From Coniferiporia sulphurascens (taxonomy: Eukaryota > Basidiomycota > Agaricomycetes > Hymenochaetales > Hymenochaetaceae), in contig NBBA01000003.1 in assembly GCA_002794785.1 (NCBI GenBank), positions 2,294,001 to 2,358,000 of the forward strand: 64,000 nucleotides of DNA. Direction: 5' to 3'. Made by a program: the position numbers and the translations under genes. Positions within the stretch are counted from its first letter, which is position 1. The number at the start of each line of letters is the position of its first letter. Shown piece after piece: positions 1-12,307 of the stretch. Below the pieces are notes generated by a model that did no database searches, was not told where the DNA came from, and saw nothing but the letters and a program-made list of their open reading frames with translations.

Positions 1-1325
1 CCCACCTGCGCCACAGCCACGGATGCCAAGGAGTTCTCCCTCGCCACGGCCCCGGGCTGGGTAGCACGCCGCCTCCCAGCGCAACTGCGTGTCACATTGG
101 ACATCTTCTTTCTGTCCGATTCACTGACTGCTCTTCACCTTTTCTGAACTTGGGCTGCCGCCCCTGGTGCCCACCTCCTACACATTTGGAAATCGGGTGT
201 GGATACTCTGCTGGATTCGTACCCCCAACTCACCGTCCATTTCGTATGGTGCCCCGGACACTCGGACATCCCCGGAAATGAATGGGCTGACACAGAAGCA
301 AAGCTAGCGACTGAGCTCCCCCCATCCAACCTAAAACCCTCCACCTCCGCCCTAAAAGAAGCGGCTGTCCGCACCCTCATGGAATGATGGACGCTCTCAC
401 TAGCCCGACCCCTTGCCTCGACCGCTGATAAGTACCTGGCGGTCCATGGCCTACCATCACACCGACCTCGAAAGCTCCTGATGCATTCGGTCGACCACCC
501 ATGCAGCGAACTATCCACAGTCGCACAGGTCCTCTGCTGTGCTGGTCCCTACAGGGGATACTGGCTGAGCTTTGACTCGGCCTACCGCTGCGGACATGGC
601 CTGATCTCGCACTGCAGATGGCACAACCACCCCCCCTGGCCAGCACAGTCGACCGCCCACATCCTCGGCAGCTGTAGCACCTTCCATCCGTGGATACGAT
701 GCATGTGGCCACCCTGGGACCCTCTCCCAGTCCACCACTCCGAGTAGGCTGACGAAAACCGCCTCTCGGTTCTGTGCCGCTGGCTCAAGCTAACAGGGCA
801 TCTCAACCACCTTTCGGAACGCGCCACGGGCGCCATCTGGCTGTCTTTTGCCATGATGGACCTGGATGGGCACCCCATCAACGAGGATATGGACTTGGAC
901 CTCCTATGGGACTACATGCGTTGTATGCTCGGACCATGAACCCAGGACTTGGACCCAGCCCTTTTGGAGCTCTCAGGTACACTCCCTCCCTTCCCCCTCG
1001 AGTAAAAGCCTGCCCTTCGGAATCCCACATGATACGTCCCAGCCGGCACTCTTGCCCTCCCTTACCTCTTCTAAGCTTCCTATTTTAACCTGCCCTCAAC
1101 TGCTTGGTTTGTTCATAGCAATATGTATCCCTCCCTCTATCTTTTTCCCTATTAAATAGGGGCTCTTCACACATTGGCACCCTCTGGGGAGCAGAGCCCC
1201 CACCCAGTTTGGTGCGATGTGCCATGACGGGCGCCTCCGTTGTTATGTAGTTAGGGCCCCCCCTTCAGGGGGGCAGCTTGTAATTAGGTGGCACTGCAGG
1301 AATAATAATAAAAATTTTAAAAAAA
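1..1325 (+). mobile_element. LINE copy A, 3' fragment
   Basis: This is the 3' part of a non-LTR retrotransposon running in from the left edge. Translation with stops ignored gives the RNase H region (SDSLTALHLF; WCPGHSDIPGNEWADTEAK), the terminal C/H-rich knuckle (CRWHNHPPWP) and the conserved end LLELSGTLPPFP. At least four in-frame stops break it, near positions 146, 385, 747 and 938. Two or three of them look like CGA to TGA changes when compared with sister copies. The 3' UTR carries the family's GC-rich hairpin near 1255-1275 and ends in an AAT-rich then A-rich tail at about 1300-1325. It is inserted into LINE copy B, whose sequence starts abruptly after the tail. It is a dead copy. Confidence 0.9.
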
Positions 1326-2699
1326 GGTGGGGTGCCCATCAAGGTCCATCGCTGCAAAAGACAGCTGGATGGCGCCTGCGGCGCGTTCCGAAAGGCGGTT
1401 CAGGTGCCCCGTTAGCTTTAGCCAGCGGCACAGAACCGGGAGGCGGTTTTCATCAGCCCACTCTGAGTGGTGGACTGGGAGAGGGTCCCGGGGTGGCCAC
1501 ACACATTGTATCCACAGATGGAAGGTGCTACAGCTGCCGAGGATGTGGGCAGTCAACTGCACTGGCCAGGGGGGGTGGTTATGCCATCTGCAGTGCGAGA
1601 TCAGGCCATGCCTGCGACGGTAAGCTGAGTCGAAGCTCAGCCAGTATCCCCCATAGGGACCAGCGTGGCAGAGGACCTGCACGACTGCCGATAGCTCATT
1701 GTGTGGGTGGTCAACCGAATGTATGAGGAGCTTTTGGGGTCGGCATGATGGTAGGCTGTGGACTGCCAGGTATTTATTGGCGGTCAAGGCGAGGGGGTGG
1801 GCTAGTGAGAGCGTCCATTGTTCCATGAGGGTGTGGATGGCAGCTTCTTTTAGGGTGGAGGTGGACGGTTTGAGGTCGGATGGGGGGAGCTCCATTGCCA
1901 GCTTTGCCTCTGTGTCAGCCCATTCATTTCCAGGGATGTCCGAGTGTCCGGGACACCATACGAAATGGATAGTGAGCTGGGGGTACGAGTCTAGCAGGGT
2001 CTCCACACCCACTTTCCAAATGTGGAGGAGGTGGGCGCCAGGGGCGGCAGCCCATGTTCGGAAAAGGTGGAGAGCAGTCAGTGAATCGGACAGAAAGAAA
2101 ATGTCCGATGCGACACGCAGTTGAGCTGGGAGGCGGCATGCTACCCAGCCCGGGGCCGTGGCGAGGGAGAACTCCTCGGTGTCCATGGCTGTGGCACAGG
2201 TGGGGGACTCCAGTTGGCGTGACTGGAGTCGGGTGTTGCCCAGCATTGCGCAGATGGCCGAGCCCAACTTATTGTCAATGCGGGAGCCGTTGGTGAAGAC
2301 CTGGACATGGGGAGTGGAGCCTAGTTTGCACGTGGCTGTTATGAAAGACTTTCATGTGTTGGCACTGACCGGGGTGATGGGGGTGGTAAAACGGACTCGG
2401 CCTTTCATGAATGCCAGTGGGTCTGTCCATGGGGGATGCGTGTATGCAGGGACCTGTTGAACCCGGGGGGCTCAGACCTGCAGAGAAAGGGAGAAGGGTC
2501 TGTTAGCTATGTTTTTAAATAATTTACGGCCAATAGAGTGCGGGGTGCGCCATAGGCGAAGGGAATGGGTAGTCTTTATATATTCAAAATAGGATGAAAG
2601 AGGGGGAACGGAGCAAAGAAAATTTGTGGAATGGGGGGAGGCGCCCTTGAAGACACCCAGGATCCAGCAACAGGCCGTGTTTTGCACGGCCTGAAGGCC
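1326..2699 (-). mobile_element. LINE copy B, 3' part of a 5'-chimeric copy
   Basis: This is an antisense LINE fragment. The open frame at 1317-2267 gives an almost intact RNase H (SDSLTALHLFRTW, WCPGHSDIPGNEWAD) and zinc knuckle, and 2472-2735 gives the connector after the RT (LQAVQNTACCWILGVFKGASP). Its 3' end is lost to the left because copy A is inserted into it at about 1325. The LINE homology stops at about 2699, where non-LINE sequence X begins (next entry). So the copy is 5'-truncated and carries a foreign 5' segment. Confidence 0.88.
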
Positions 2700-3966
2700 A
2701 GAATTAAGAGCGCCCTTGCGGGACTCAGACAACACGTGTACCTTCCTCGGGATATGCAGCCGACCAAAACTGCTCCCGCTGTCCTCTACAACATATGGGC
2801 GCTATATAGGAGCACTAGGGTAAGGCGTGCTGCACCAGGAGGCCATCCCAAGTGAGGGTCGTGGCGCCATAGGCACTACCCCACCCATCTGGAACAACCC
2901 CCCTACCCTACACATTCCCTCCCCAACCATAGAGGTCCTGTAGAGTACCACTGTGCTTCTGGGAATCAACTTAAGCCCGTAGTGGGAATTACCCCCACAC
3001 AAACTGACGGAGGATTTAGTCCTCTGGAGCCACTATGGGGGACTGTCCCACAGCACTACGGCCCGAGACACTACACTTCAGCGCACCGGAATGCCGACAC
3101 ACACTCCATGCAGGCCCTTTCCCATGCCCTGGCACACGCTTCAGAAACAGCCATTACAGCTGGAATACTCAGGCACCAAGGTCATGGGACAAGCACCCAG
3201 TCAACCCCCAGCCCCGCTTCTGGATCCGCAATCATACCAGGATCTCCATCTCGCATACCCGACCCTGGTGGCAAAGCCGTCCCAGGGAGTAGGGGATACT
3301 AACCACCTCAAGGGGGTCCAACCCACCCAAGAGGCCCATGGTGCCCTGTCGCCTTTCAGCATCGGGTGGTTCTTACTGCCACGCCATGTGTTATGAGCCC
3401 CCTATCTCCTTTTAGCACAAGGTGCTGTCATCAGAGACCCTTTCAGGAATTTGGGGGGGCAGTTTTTGATTTGTCATGCCAGGGACAACGTGGGCCCCGA
3501 GGTACCCAGGAGGGCATTGCTCAGCACCCAAAGGCGTGATCCGAGTTGCCCCAAACCAAGATCACCTGACCGAAGTTGCCCGCTGTGAGGCAGGGGGTTT
3601 CCCCCCCCCCCTGTGAGGACGTTAACATCGTGTCCCCCCCCGCCGAGCCCACATACAATGCGAGCCCAACAAGCACACCACCCCGAGAGGACAGCACAGA
3701 TGCCAGAAGGATTGTATGCTCACCGAGAATCTGACCAGAAGCAATGTTTTCGATGGGTTGCCAAGACTGCCGGCAAGCTCCACACCCATTCCCCGCTGCA
3801 TTACAGCGACTGACAACCAACCCCGGTGCACCAGGGTGAGTCGGAACCTTCTCTTGTACGATGCCCAGTCCCAGTGAGTCCAGACAAGGTCGGGTGGCTG
3901 CAACTTCCCCCCAGCTGACCCCAGTCGCGAAACCGAGATGGTGGTGGTAAGAGGACAAGAAGGATG
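2700..3966 (-). mobile_element. X-family sequence fused to the 5' end of LINE copy B
   Basis: About 1.27 kb of non-LINE, apparently non-coding sequence sits directly upstream (in LINE sense) of truncated copy B. On the minus strand it starts with CATCCTTCTTG at 3966, followed by a CACCACCATC run, and ends at GCCAGAATTAA next to the LINE. The same X sequence with the same inner boundary is fused to another LINE copy at 25853-27171. A longer relative (K) stands alone at 35205-38034. Short blocks match K, for example around 3235, 3385 and 2965. Long open frames here are on both strands, mutually overlapping and without a recognisable domain, so I do not call them genes. Confidence 0.75.
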
Positions 3967-5587
3967 TGTTCTCTGCAGGTCCGAGCCCCCTGGGTTCAAC
4001 AAGTCCCTGCATACATGCATCCCCCCTGGACGGATCCATTGGCATTCACACATGGCCGAGTCCGTTTCACCACCCCCACTACCCCAGTTGGCGCCGACAC
4101 ACGAAAAGCTTTCATAACGGCCACACGCCAACTCGGAGGCACCCCTCATGTCCAGGTATTCACAGATGGCTCACACATTGACAATAAGTCGGGCTCGGCC
4201 ATCTGCGCTATGCTAGGCCACACCCATCTCCGGTCATGACGACTGGAGTCCCCCACCTGCACCACAGCAACGGACGCCGAGGAATTCTCCCTCGCCACGG
4301 CCCCAGGCTGGGTAGCACGCCACCTCCCAGTGCAACTGTGTGTCACATCGGATGTATTCTTCCTCTCTGATTTGCTGACTGCCCTCCACCTCTTCCGAAC
4401 ATGGGCTTCTGTCCCCAGAGCCCACCTCCTACACATCTGGAAAGCCAGAGTGGAGACCCTGCTGGACTTGTACCCCCAGCTCACCATTCACTTCATGTGG
4501 TGCCCCAGACACTCAGACATCCCCGGCAATGAATGGGCTGACATGGAAGCAAAACTGGCAACAGAGCTCCCCCCATCCGACCTAAAGCCATCCACCTCTG
4601 CACTAAAAGAAGCCGCCGTCCGCACCCTCATGGATCGGTGGACCTTCTCACTCACCCGCCCTCTCGCCTCAACCACCAATAAATACCTGGCAGTGCACGG
4701 CACCCCGTCTCGCCAACCTTGAAAGCTACTCATGCATTCGGTCAACCACCCACAAAGCGAGCTATCCACAGTAGCTCAGGTTCTCTGCCACACAGGTCCC
4801 TATGGGGGTTACTGGCTGAGCTTCGACTCAGCCTACCGGCAACGACATGGCCTGATCTCCCACTGCAGGTGGCACAACCACCCCCCATGGCCGGCTCAGT
4901 CGACCACCCACATCCTTGGTGGCTGCAGCACTTTCCATCCATGGATACAATGAGTATGGCCACCATGAAGCCCTCTCCCCATCCACCACTCAGAGTGGGC
5001 AGACGAAAACCACCTCCCAGTTTTGCGCCGATGGCTAAAGCTAACGGGGCACCTAAACCGCCTATCGGACCATGCCATGGGCGCCATCCAGCTAGCATTC
5101 GCTGTGATGGACCTAGACGGACTCCCAACTGATGAAGATATGGACTTGGACCTCCTATGGGACTACATGCATCATATGCTCGGACACCAAACCCAGGACT
5201 CGGACCCGGCCCTTTTGGAGCTATCAGGTATGCTCCCCCCTTTCCCTAATGATTAACGCCCACCTTTCGGATTCCTATGGATACATCTCGGCCAGCACTC
5301 TCGCCCTCCCTTTTTCAATTCTAAGCTTCCTACTTTACCTGCCCTCACCCATCAGGTCAGTTCATAGTGATATGTATTCCTCCTTCTACCATTCCTTCCC
5401 TCTCTAACCCAATAGGGGCTCTCCACACTTCGGCACCCATTAGGGCGCAGAGCCCCCACCCAGTTTTGTGCGATGTGCAATGACAGGCGCCTCTGTTGTT
5501 ATGTAGTTAGGGCCCCCCCTTTGGGGGGGCAGCTTGTAATTATGTAACACTGCAGGAATAATAAAATAAAATAAAATAAAATAAAAA
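3967..5587 (+). mobile_element. LINE copy C, 3' part
   Basis: Sense LINE fragment that starts in the connector (TCTCTGCAGGTCCGAG) directly after X. It continues through RNase H (FTDGSHIDNKSGSAICAM, WCPRHSDIPGNEWADMEAK), the knuckle and the C-terminus (LLELSGMLPPFP near 5210-5255). In-frame TGA codons sit where sister copies have CGA, near 4239, 4720 and 4951. The 3' UTR hairpin lies near 5512-5531 and the tail is a run of AAAAT units to about 5587. Chimera B/X appears to have been inserted into C, so C's own 5' part should lie left of the window. Its tail abuts ORF1 of copy D, the element it landed in. Confidence 0.88.
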
Positions 5588-5950
5588 GTCCTACGCCCAG
5601 GTGGTGGCTGCCCCAGCCCCACCCACCACCTCCAACCCCAACCCCGTTGCACCGGCTCCAGGCACTGTCTTTATGACAGTGATCCACAAGAAGAAGAAAA
5701 AGCAATGCCAGGTCCCGCCCCTGCCCCCGGTTTACGCCAAGGACCCAACCTTGGTCCTCATCCCTGCTGTCATCCCTAAGACCGAGCTCCAACTCCCGGC
5801 TATGCACCTTACCGCCACTGCTCATGAGTTCTTTGCCTCCCTCCCCACTGCTGACCAGGTCACAGTCCTTGCCTCCTCGTTCAATGTGAAGGGGAACCTC
5901 GTGACCTCGTTCACCAAGCAACCCGCCTCCACCTCCCCCGCCACTGACAC
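5588..5950 (+). mobile_element. LINE copy D, ORF1 fragment (segment 1)
   Basis: In-frame ORF1 sequence (SYAQVVAAPAPPTTSNPNP, a lysine run, then VYAKDPTLVLIPAV) matching ORF1 of copy F. The upstream part is outside the window because copy C inserted here. The segment ends at ATD, 5938-5950, a 13-bp stretch repeated with one change at 6568-6580, which is the target duplication of copy E. Confidence 0.88.
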
Positions 5951-6567
5951 TTTTTTATTTTATTTTATTATTATTCCTGCAGTATTACCTAATTACAAGC
6001 TGCCCCCCAAAGGGGGGGCCCTAACTACATAACAACAGAGGCGCCTGTCATTGCACATCGCACAAAACTGGGTGGGGGCTCTGCGCCCTAATGGGTGCCG
6101 AAGTGTGGAGAGCCCCTATTAGTGGGTAAAGAAGGAAAGAGGGAGGAATATGTGTAACTACAGCCAAGCCAAACAGACGATATCAGGCAAAAGGGGGTAG
6201 CTTAGAATTGGAAAGGGAAGGTGAGAGTGCCAGCCAGGACATATGTGGGAGAGTCCAAAAGGTGGTCATAGATCAGAGGAAAAGGGAGGAAGCGCACCTG
6301 AAAGCTCCAAAAGAGCCAGGTCCAGGTCCTGGGTGTGGGGTCCAAGCATACAACTCATGTAGTCCCGAAGGAGGTCCAAGTCCATATCTTTGTCGGTCGG
6401 GTGGTCGCCCAGCTCCATCGTAGCGAAGGCCAAATGGATGGCTGCAGAGGTGTGGTCGGAAAGGTGGTTAAGGTGCCCTGCCAGCTTAAGCCAGCGGCAC
6501 AGAACCTGGAGATGGTTCTCATCGGCCCACTCGGTGTGGTGGGTCGGGAGAGGGTCACGGGGGGGCC
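5951..6567 (-). mobile_element. LINE copy E, 5'-truncated insertion in D
   Basis: A 617-bp antisense LINE copy holding only the tail, the 3' hairpin (near 6003-6021) and the last coding part (EWADENHLQVLCRWLKLAGHL to LLELSGALPPFSSDL, about 6266-6560). It is bounded by a 13-bp TSD, 5938-5950 versus 6568-6580, with one mismatch. Removing it restores D's ORF1 reading frame (ATD to IIDRHS). The short length, tail and TSD length are typical of target-primed reverse transcription. Confidence 0.92.
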
Positions 6568-7291
6568 CCACCACTGACACGATCATCGATCGCCACTCAG
6601 CGGCATTCACAGCCCATATGCATGACAGGTGCCTATCTGCAATGGCCGATGAGATCTCCGCCCGGTTCACCCTCACCCCAGTCCGAGTTCGCCCTCGGTC
6701 CGCCCTCCACATCTCTATGGTGCCCTGCGTGGACTACCTTTTCGGCCAGAATGGCCACACCATCTCCCCCAAGGCCCTTATGGCCGAAATCTGGAACAAC
6801 CCGGCACTCTGCCCCCTCGACTTCATTGTCGACCCTCATTTTGCCGCCACAGAGGACCACCTCCCAAACCTCCAAAAGTGCCCTGTGGCCTTCTCCTTCT
6901 CCGACCCCAACAGATCCATCCACACACAGCTGCTCAAGCGCCCGTGGGTCTGGCTGTTCGGCTCTGCCCTCTCCCTCTCTGTCCCTCCTTACCACCCCAG
7001 CCTCACACAATGCGAGCACTGCCAGGGCCTAGGTCATGGGACGAAGGGCTGCCGTGCCCAGCTGTGCTGCGCCGACTGTGGAGGAGGTCATCTCACCCAT
7101 AACCACCATAAGTCGTGTGCATCCTGTGCAACCAAAGCCATCAAGGGCGACCAGTGCCCCCACCCTTGCTACTACACCAACTACAAAGGCAACCACCCCG
7201 CCACCCTCCCTCAATGCCCCAAGAAACGGCGCTTCTGCCAGATCCTAGAGGCTGTTGAAGGTACTGAAGACGAACATATGGAGGACCAATG
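6568..7291 (+). pseudogene. LINE D ORF1, 3' half (nucleic-acid-binding protein)
   Basis: This is the ORF1 product of copy D after insertion E. Visible features are the IIDRHS...RCLSAMADEISARFTLTP region, then three Cys/His clusters near the C-terminus. They are CEHCQGLGHGTKGC (CX2CX4HX4C), a second around CADCGGGHLTHNH, and a degenerate third where the usual CTNC is YTNY. It ends GTEDEHMEDQ with TGA at 7289-7291. That TGA overlaps the ATG of ORF2 as ATGA (7288-7291), as in copy F. In related LINEs such ORF1 proteins coat the RNA. It is broken upstream by insertions. Confidence 0.85.
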
Positions 7292-8224
7292 AATAGAGAC
7301 ATCTCTATTCTTCAGTGGAATGCCACCTGCTCCCTAGCTGCGGTCCATTCCCTCATTCCGATCCTCACCACCGACCCCTCCCCACCCACTGTTATTTTAA
7401 TCCAGGAACCTCCCTGGTACCAAATCGGCCTCCAGCCTTCACTCACTGATCCAACCGGCACCCCGGTCATCAATGTTCCATCCCTCCCAGGATGCATAGC
7501 CATCCTTCCCCCGGCCACCCGGCCAAGGGTTGTTACATACGTATCCCGGGCCATCCCAACAACCGCCTGGTCAGTCCTCAGCACCACATCCTCCAGCACT
7601 GACGTCCTCACCATCGAAATCTGTTCACACCTGATGATCCGCCTGTGCAACTTCTACGGCATGCACACACCAGACCATACCACCACCACCCCCCTCTACC
7701 CCAGTGAGTTGTTCCTATTTACAATTCCACCAACCTTGGCCTCCACTCTCCTTGTGGCAGGCAACTTTAACCATCGCCACCACTCATGGTCCAAACTCCT
7801 AGCTGCATGGCAGGAGGATTTGAGAGCACAACCTCTTGATGATTTCTTCCGGGAGCACAGCCTCACGCCAGCTCACCTCCCAGACTCGGACTCTAGGCCC
7901 ATCAACAACTGTTGGTGGTGCCCAATTGACATGATCTGGTCCCCCCCCATGATAAACCCCGACTCTATATTAGATTTGTGCACCTCAACCACCTCCGCTC
8001 TGTCCAACCACGCCATTTTACACTGGTCCTTGCCGTCTCAGCCCCCACCTCCTACTGTCAAAACCCGCCGGCTAACACCAGCCGACAAGGAAGAGTGGAC
8101 TGACATCGCCTTTCCATTACTCGAATCCGCCTTCCTCCTACAGGCGGACAACACCCGCACCCTTGACATCAAAGCGCAGGCAGTGGTTGACTCCATGATC
8201 ACTGCCCTTGCCCCATTCACCTGA
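7288..8224 (+). pseudogene. LINE D ORF2, APE-type endonuclease domain
   Basis: A 311-aa open frame whose ATG overlaps the ORF1 stop. Endonuclease/exonuclease/phosphatase motifs are in order: ILQWNAT at the N-terminus, ILIQEPPWYQ, CNFYGMHTPD, LVAGNFNHRHHSW, PIDMIWS and the terminal SNHAILHWS (usually SDH). This domain nicks target DNA for target-primed reverse transcription. The frame ends at TGA 8222-8224, before the RT part. Copy F has a stop at the same codon, so the stop is either an old shared mutation or two parallel ones. Confidence 0.87.
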
Positions 8225-9708
8225 ATCAGCAGGCCGTCAAAAACCGAGGTCCCTTGGTGGACCCCAACCTGCAAAATGCTCCTTCAGGCGATTTCAGCGG
8301 CCCCCACCCCCCTTCAACGGTCAGCAGCCTGCTGTGCATTCAAGCGGGGCATCCAGGCGGCAAAACAGCACTTCTACACCGAGCAAGCAGACCAAGCAGA
8401 TGCCTCAAACATCTGGGGCTGGGCCAAACAAGGCCTCAGCAACCAACCTACACCAATCCCCTTGCTCAAAAAGCGAGATGGCACCTTTATGCAATCAGAC
8501 AATGAGAAAGGTGAGCTTTTCCGCACCACTTTCTTCATGCCCCTGCCACCCCAACAAGCGGCTGACACACGGCTGTCCCCTCCCCAACCAGCTGCCCTGC
8601 CCATCCTCCTCACAGAGCTTACAGGGGCTCTGACCGACACTTCCAACTTATCGGCCCTGGGCCTCTCAGGGATCAGATACTGCCCACTCAAATGGGTGGT
8701 AGACGCTTACCCTGAGGAGATCCTTGCCCTTTTCAATGACTGTCTGCACATGGGGCACCACCCTAAGTGCTGGCAGTCGGCAAAAGTGGTAATGCTCCGG
8801 AAGCCAAATAAGAAGGACCCCTTCTCACTGTGCTCATATCGGCCCATCTCCCTCAAGGAGACCCTAGGGAAACTCCTTGAAAAGATAATCACTAACCGGC
8901 TCCAGTTCCTCGCTAACACGAGAGATTGGTTGCCACCTAACCAGTATGGGGGGCGTCAAGGACACTCTGTCTATGACGCTGCCCAGCACCTTCTACAGAT
9001 TGCGGAAAGAGCCCATGCCGAGGGCCGTGTATGTTTGGTCCTTGCAGTCGACATACAGGGTTTCTTTGACTCGGTAAACCCACAACTCCTACACCGGCAA
9101 CTGCTGGACCTCCAGTGCCCGCCCGATATGGTGGACTGGTGCTTGTCCTTTATGATGGATCGGCAGGTAGCCATCACTTTTGACGGCACCACCCTCCCAA
9201 CAGCCCAGAAACCCGACCTTGGCACCCCCCAAGGGTCGCCAGTATCCCTGATTCTCTCAACTATTTTTGCAGGCATGGTCCTCCGGAAATTTCACCAAAC
9301 CGGCACCATGGCCCTTGCATACATCGACGACCACCTCCTTGTGTGTGTCGGACCCAGCATGGCATCCAACTGCCAGCAACTGTCTAACACCTACCACCAA
9401 CTCAACGCCCACTTTGGGGCCATCAGTCTCAACATTGAAGCCGCCAAAACGGAGTGCCTTCACTTCCACCCACCCCGGCGCCACTCAGCCGCTTACACCA
9501 ACTGGGACACCGCCGGAGTTTGGGTCGCCCCCGCCACACTCATTCAACCCTCTATTCCCCTCTGTTGGCTGGGAATATGGTGGGACCCTGCCCTCACATT
9601 CAAGGCCCATGTGGAATGCATGCGCTCCAAGGGCCTCTCCACACTCACTGCCCTCTGCATTCTGGGCAACATGGAAAGCAGAATCTCGGCCCTTCTCCTC
9701 TGTCGACT
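8225..9708 (+). pseudogene. LINE D ORF2, reverse transcriptase domain (interrupted)
   Basis: Same frame as the endonuclease after the TGA (VPWWTP...). RT motifs are visible: the finger motif KVVMLRKPNKKDPFSLCSYRP, then the GR-GHS block, VLAVDIQGFFDSV (motif A), GTPQGSPVS (motif B) and the catalytic ALAYIDDHLLV (motif C, YIDD). It is cut at about 9708 by insertion of copy F. The coding sequence resumes at 19481 (LHQLYTACVRSVLTWGAPVW). The 13-bp duplication 9696-9708 / 19481-19493 differs only by three transitions. Confidence 0.9.
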
Positions 9709-12307
9709 TTTTATTTTTTATTTTTTATTTTATTTTAATTATTCCTTCAGTATTACATAATTTCAAGCTGCCCCCCAAAGGGGGGGCCCTAACTACATAA
9801 CAACAGAGGCGCCTGTCATTGCACAACATGCGAAACTGGGCAGGGGCCCTGCTCCCCGAAGGGTGCCGAAGTGGGAAGGGCCCCTATTAGCAAAGTCCGA
9901 AACAAGATGTAGGAATACGTGTAACTATGGCCAAGCCAAACGGACGACATCAGGCACAAGGGGGTAGCTTAGAATTGGAAAGGGAGGGTGAGAGCGCCGG
10001 CTGGGACATATGTGGGAGAGTCCGAAAGGCATTCATAGATCAGAGGAAAAGGGGGGAAGCACACCTGAAAGCTCCAAGAGAGCCGGGTCCGGGTCCTGGG
10101 TACGGGGTCCAAGCATACGACTCATGTATTCCCGGAGGAGGTCCAAGTCCATATCTTCATTGGTTGGGTGCCCCTTGAGTTCCATCATGGCGAAAGCCAG
10201 GCGGATGGAAGCAGAGGTGTGGTCGGAAATGCGGTTAAGGTGCCTGTCAGCTTAAGCCAGCGGTGCAGAACCTGGAGTCGGTTTTTGTCAGCCCACTCAG
10301 CATGGTGGGTCGGAAGTGGGTCACGGGAGGGCCAGACCTTGCGGATCCAGGGTTGGAAAGTATGACATCCACCCAAGACATGGGTGGTCGACTGGGCTGG
10401 CCAGGGGGGGTGGTTATGCCATCGGCAGTGTGAGATCAGGCCATGTCTGTGTCGGTAGACTGAGTCAAAGCTCAGCCAGTATCCCCCATAGGGACTGGCA
10501 CAACAGAGAACCTGGGCGACTGCTGAGAGCTCCTGGCAGGGGTGGTCAACCGACTGCATGATGAGCTTTCGGGGACGTCGGGAAGGGACTCCGTTGACAG
10601 CTAGGTATTTGTCGGCTGTCGAGGCAAGGGGGTGGGCCAGTGAGAGGGTCCATTGCTCCATGAGGGTGTTGACGGTGGCCTCTTTCAGTGCGGAGGTGGA
10701 GGGTGCGAGGGGGGACGGGGGGAGATTTGTTGCGAACTTCACCTCGTGGTCTGCCCATTCATTTCCTGGGATGTCGGAGTGACCTGGACACCAGACAAAA
10801 TGCACGGAAAGATCTGGGTATGAGTCCAATAGAGTCTGGACCCCTGCCTTCCATTGGTGGAGGAGGTGTGCGCCTGGAACTGGCACCCATGTTCGGATCA
10901 GGTGGAGTGCCATCAGCGAATCCAACAAAAAGAAGATGTCAGATGCGACAGGCAGGAGCTCCCGGAGGTGGTGTGCGGCCCAGCTTGGCGCCGAGGTGAG
11001 GGAGAAGATTTCTGCATCTGTCATGGTTGCACAGGTGGGGGAGGCAAGCTGGCACGACTTGAGGTGGGTGAGGCCTTCCATGGCGCAGACTGCTGACCCA
11101 GACTTAGAGCTGATGCGGGAGCCATCAGTGAAAACCTGGAGATGGGGGAGGGTGCTCAGGGAGTGCGCAGCGCCCACAAATTCCTTGTGGGTGTCTTTGC
11201 TGACTGGAGTGATAGGAGTGGCAAACAAGACTCATCCATTCATAAATGCCAGAGGGTCTGTCCACGGGGGATGAGTGTATGTGGGGACCGGTTGTACCCG
11301 AGGGACCCGGACCTGCAGAGAAGTGGAGAAGGGATGGTTAGCTACGGTTTTGTTATATCGTTTTCTACTGATGGAGTGTGGGGTATGCCAGAGGTGAAGA
11401 GAGTGGAGAGTCTTAGCATATTCAAGATAGTAAGAGAGGGGGGGAAGGGAACAAAGAAAATTTGTGGAGAAAGGGGAGGTGCCTTTATAGACGCCCAGAA
11501 TCCATCTACATGCCGTGTTTTGCACAGCCTGCAGATGGCTTACTAATTTTTTTGGCACCGGCCATGGTACCAAACTGGGGCACCCCATGTGAGAATGGAG
11601 TGGACACATGTGGTATATAGTCAGCAAAGGAGGAGGGCTGAAATTCTGCGTTCCATGTTACCAAGAATGCGGAGGGCGGCTAGCATGGGGAGGCCCTTGG
11701 AGCGCATGCGCTCTACGTGGGCCTTGAAGGTAAGGGCAGGGTCCCACCATATTCCCAGCCAGCGAAGTGGGATGGAGGGTCGGATTAGCATGGTGGGGGC
11801 CACCCAAACCCTGGCAGTGTCCCAGTCGGTGTAGGTGGCTGAGCGGCATCGCAGTGGGTGGAAGTGCTGGCACTCCATTTTGGCGGCCTCGATGTTGAGC
11901 CTGATGGTGCCGAAATGGGCATTGAGTTGGTGGTAGGCATTAGACAGTTGCTGGCAGTTGGATGCCATGCTGGGTCCGATGCACACAAGGAGGTGGTTGT
12001 CGACATATGTGAGGGCGGTGGTGCCGGTTTGGTGAAATTTCCGGAGGACCATGCCTGCGAATATGGTGGAGAGGATTGGGGATACTGGCGACCCTTGGGG
12101 GGTGCCGAGGTTGGGTTTTTGGGCGGTTGGGAGGGTGGTGCCGTCAAAGGCGATTATTAAATAAATATAACGAATGATATAAATAACAGATGGTCATATG
12201 AACAGATGGTCATATGAACATCCATCTTACTAAGTGAATGATAACACAATGATAATGCCATACAATAGGAGCTATGATAGTTATAGTATATGTAGTGTTA
12301 GGAATTG

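Noticed and set aside
135..881. Antisense open frames opposite LINE RNase H (and similar ones at 1327-2124, 4146-5128, 10316-11546)
   Set aside because: Shadow frames of the C-rich LINE coding strand; the sense frame carries the RNase H motifs.
2700..3966. Long open frames in X (for example 3521-4149 minus, 2982-3396 plus) as genes
   Set aside because: They overlap on both strands, are not conserved in the X copy at 25853-27171 or in K, and show no domain.
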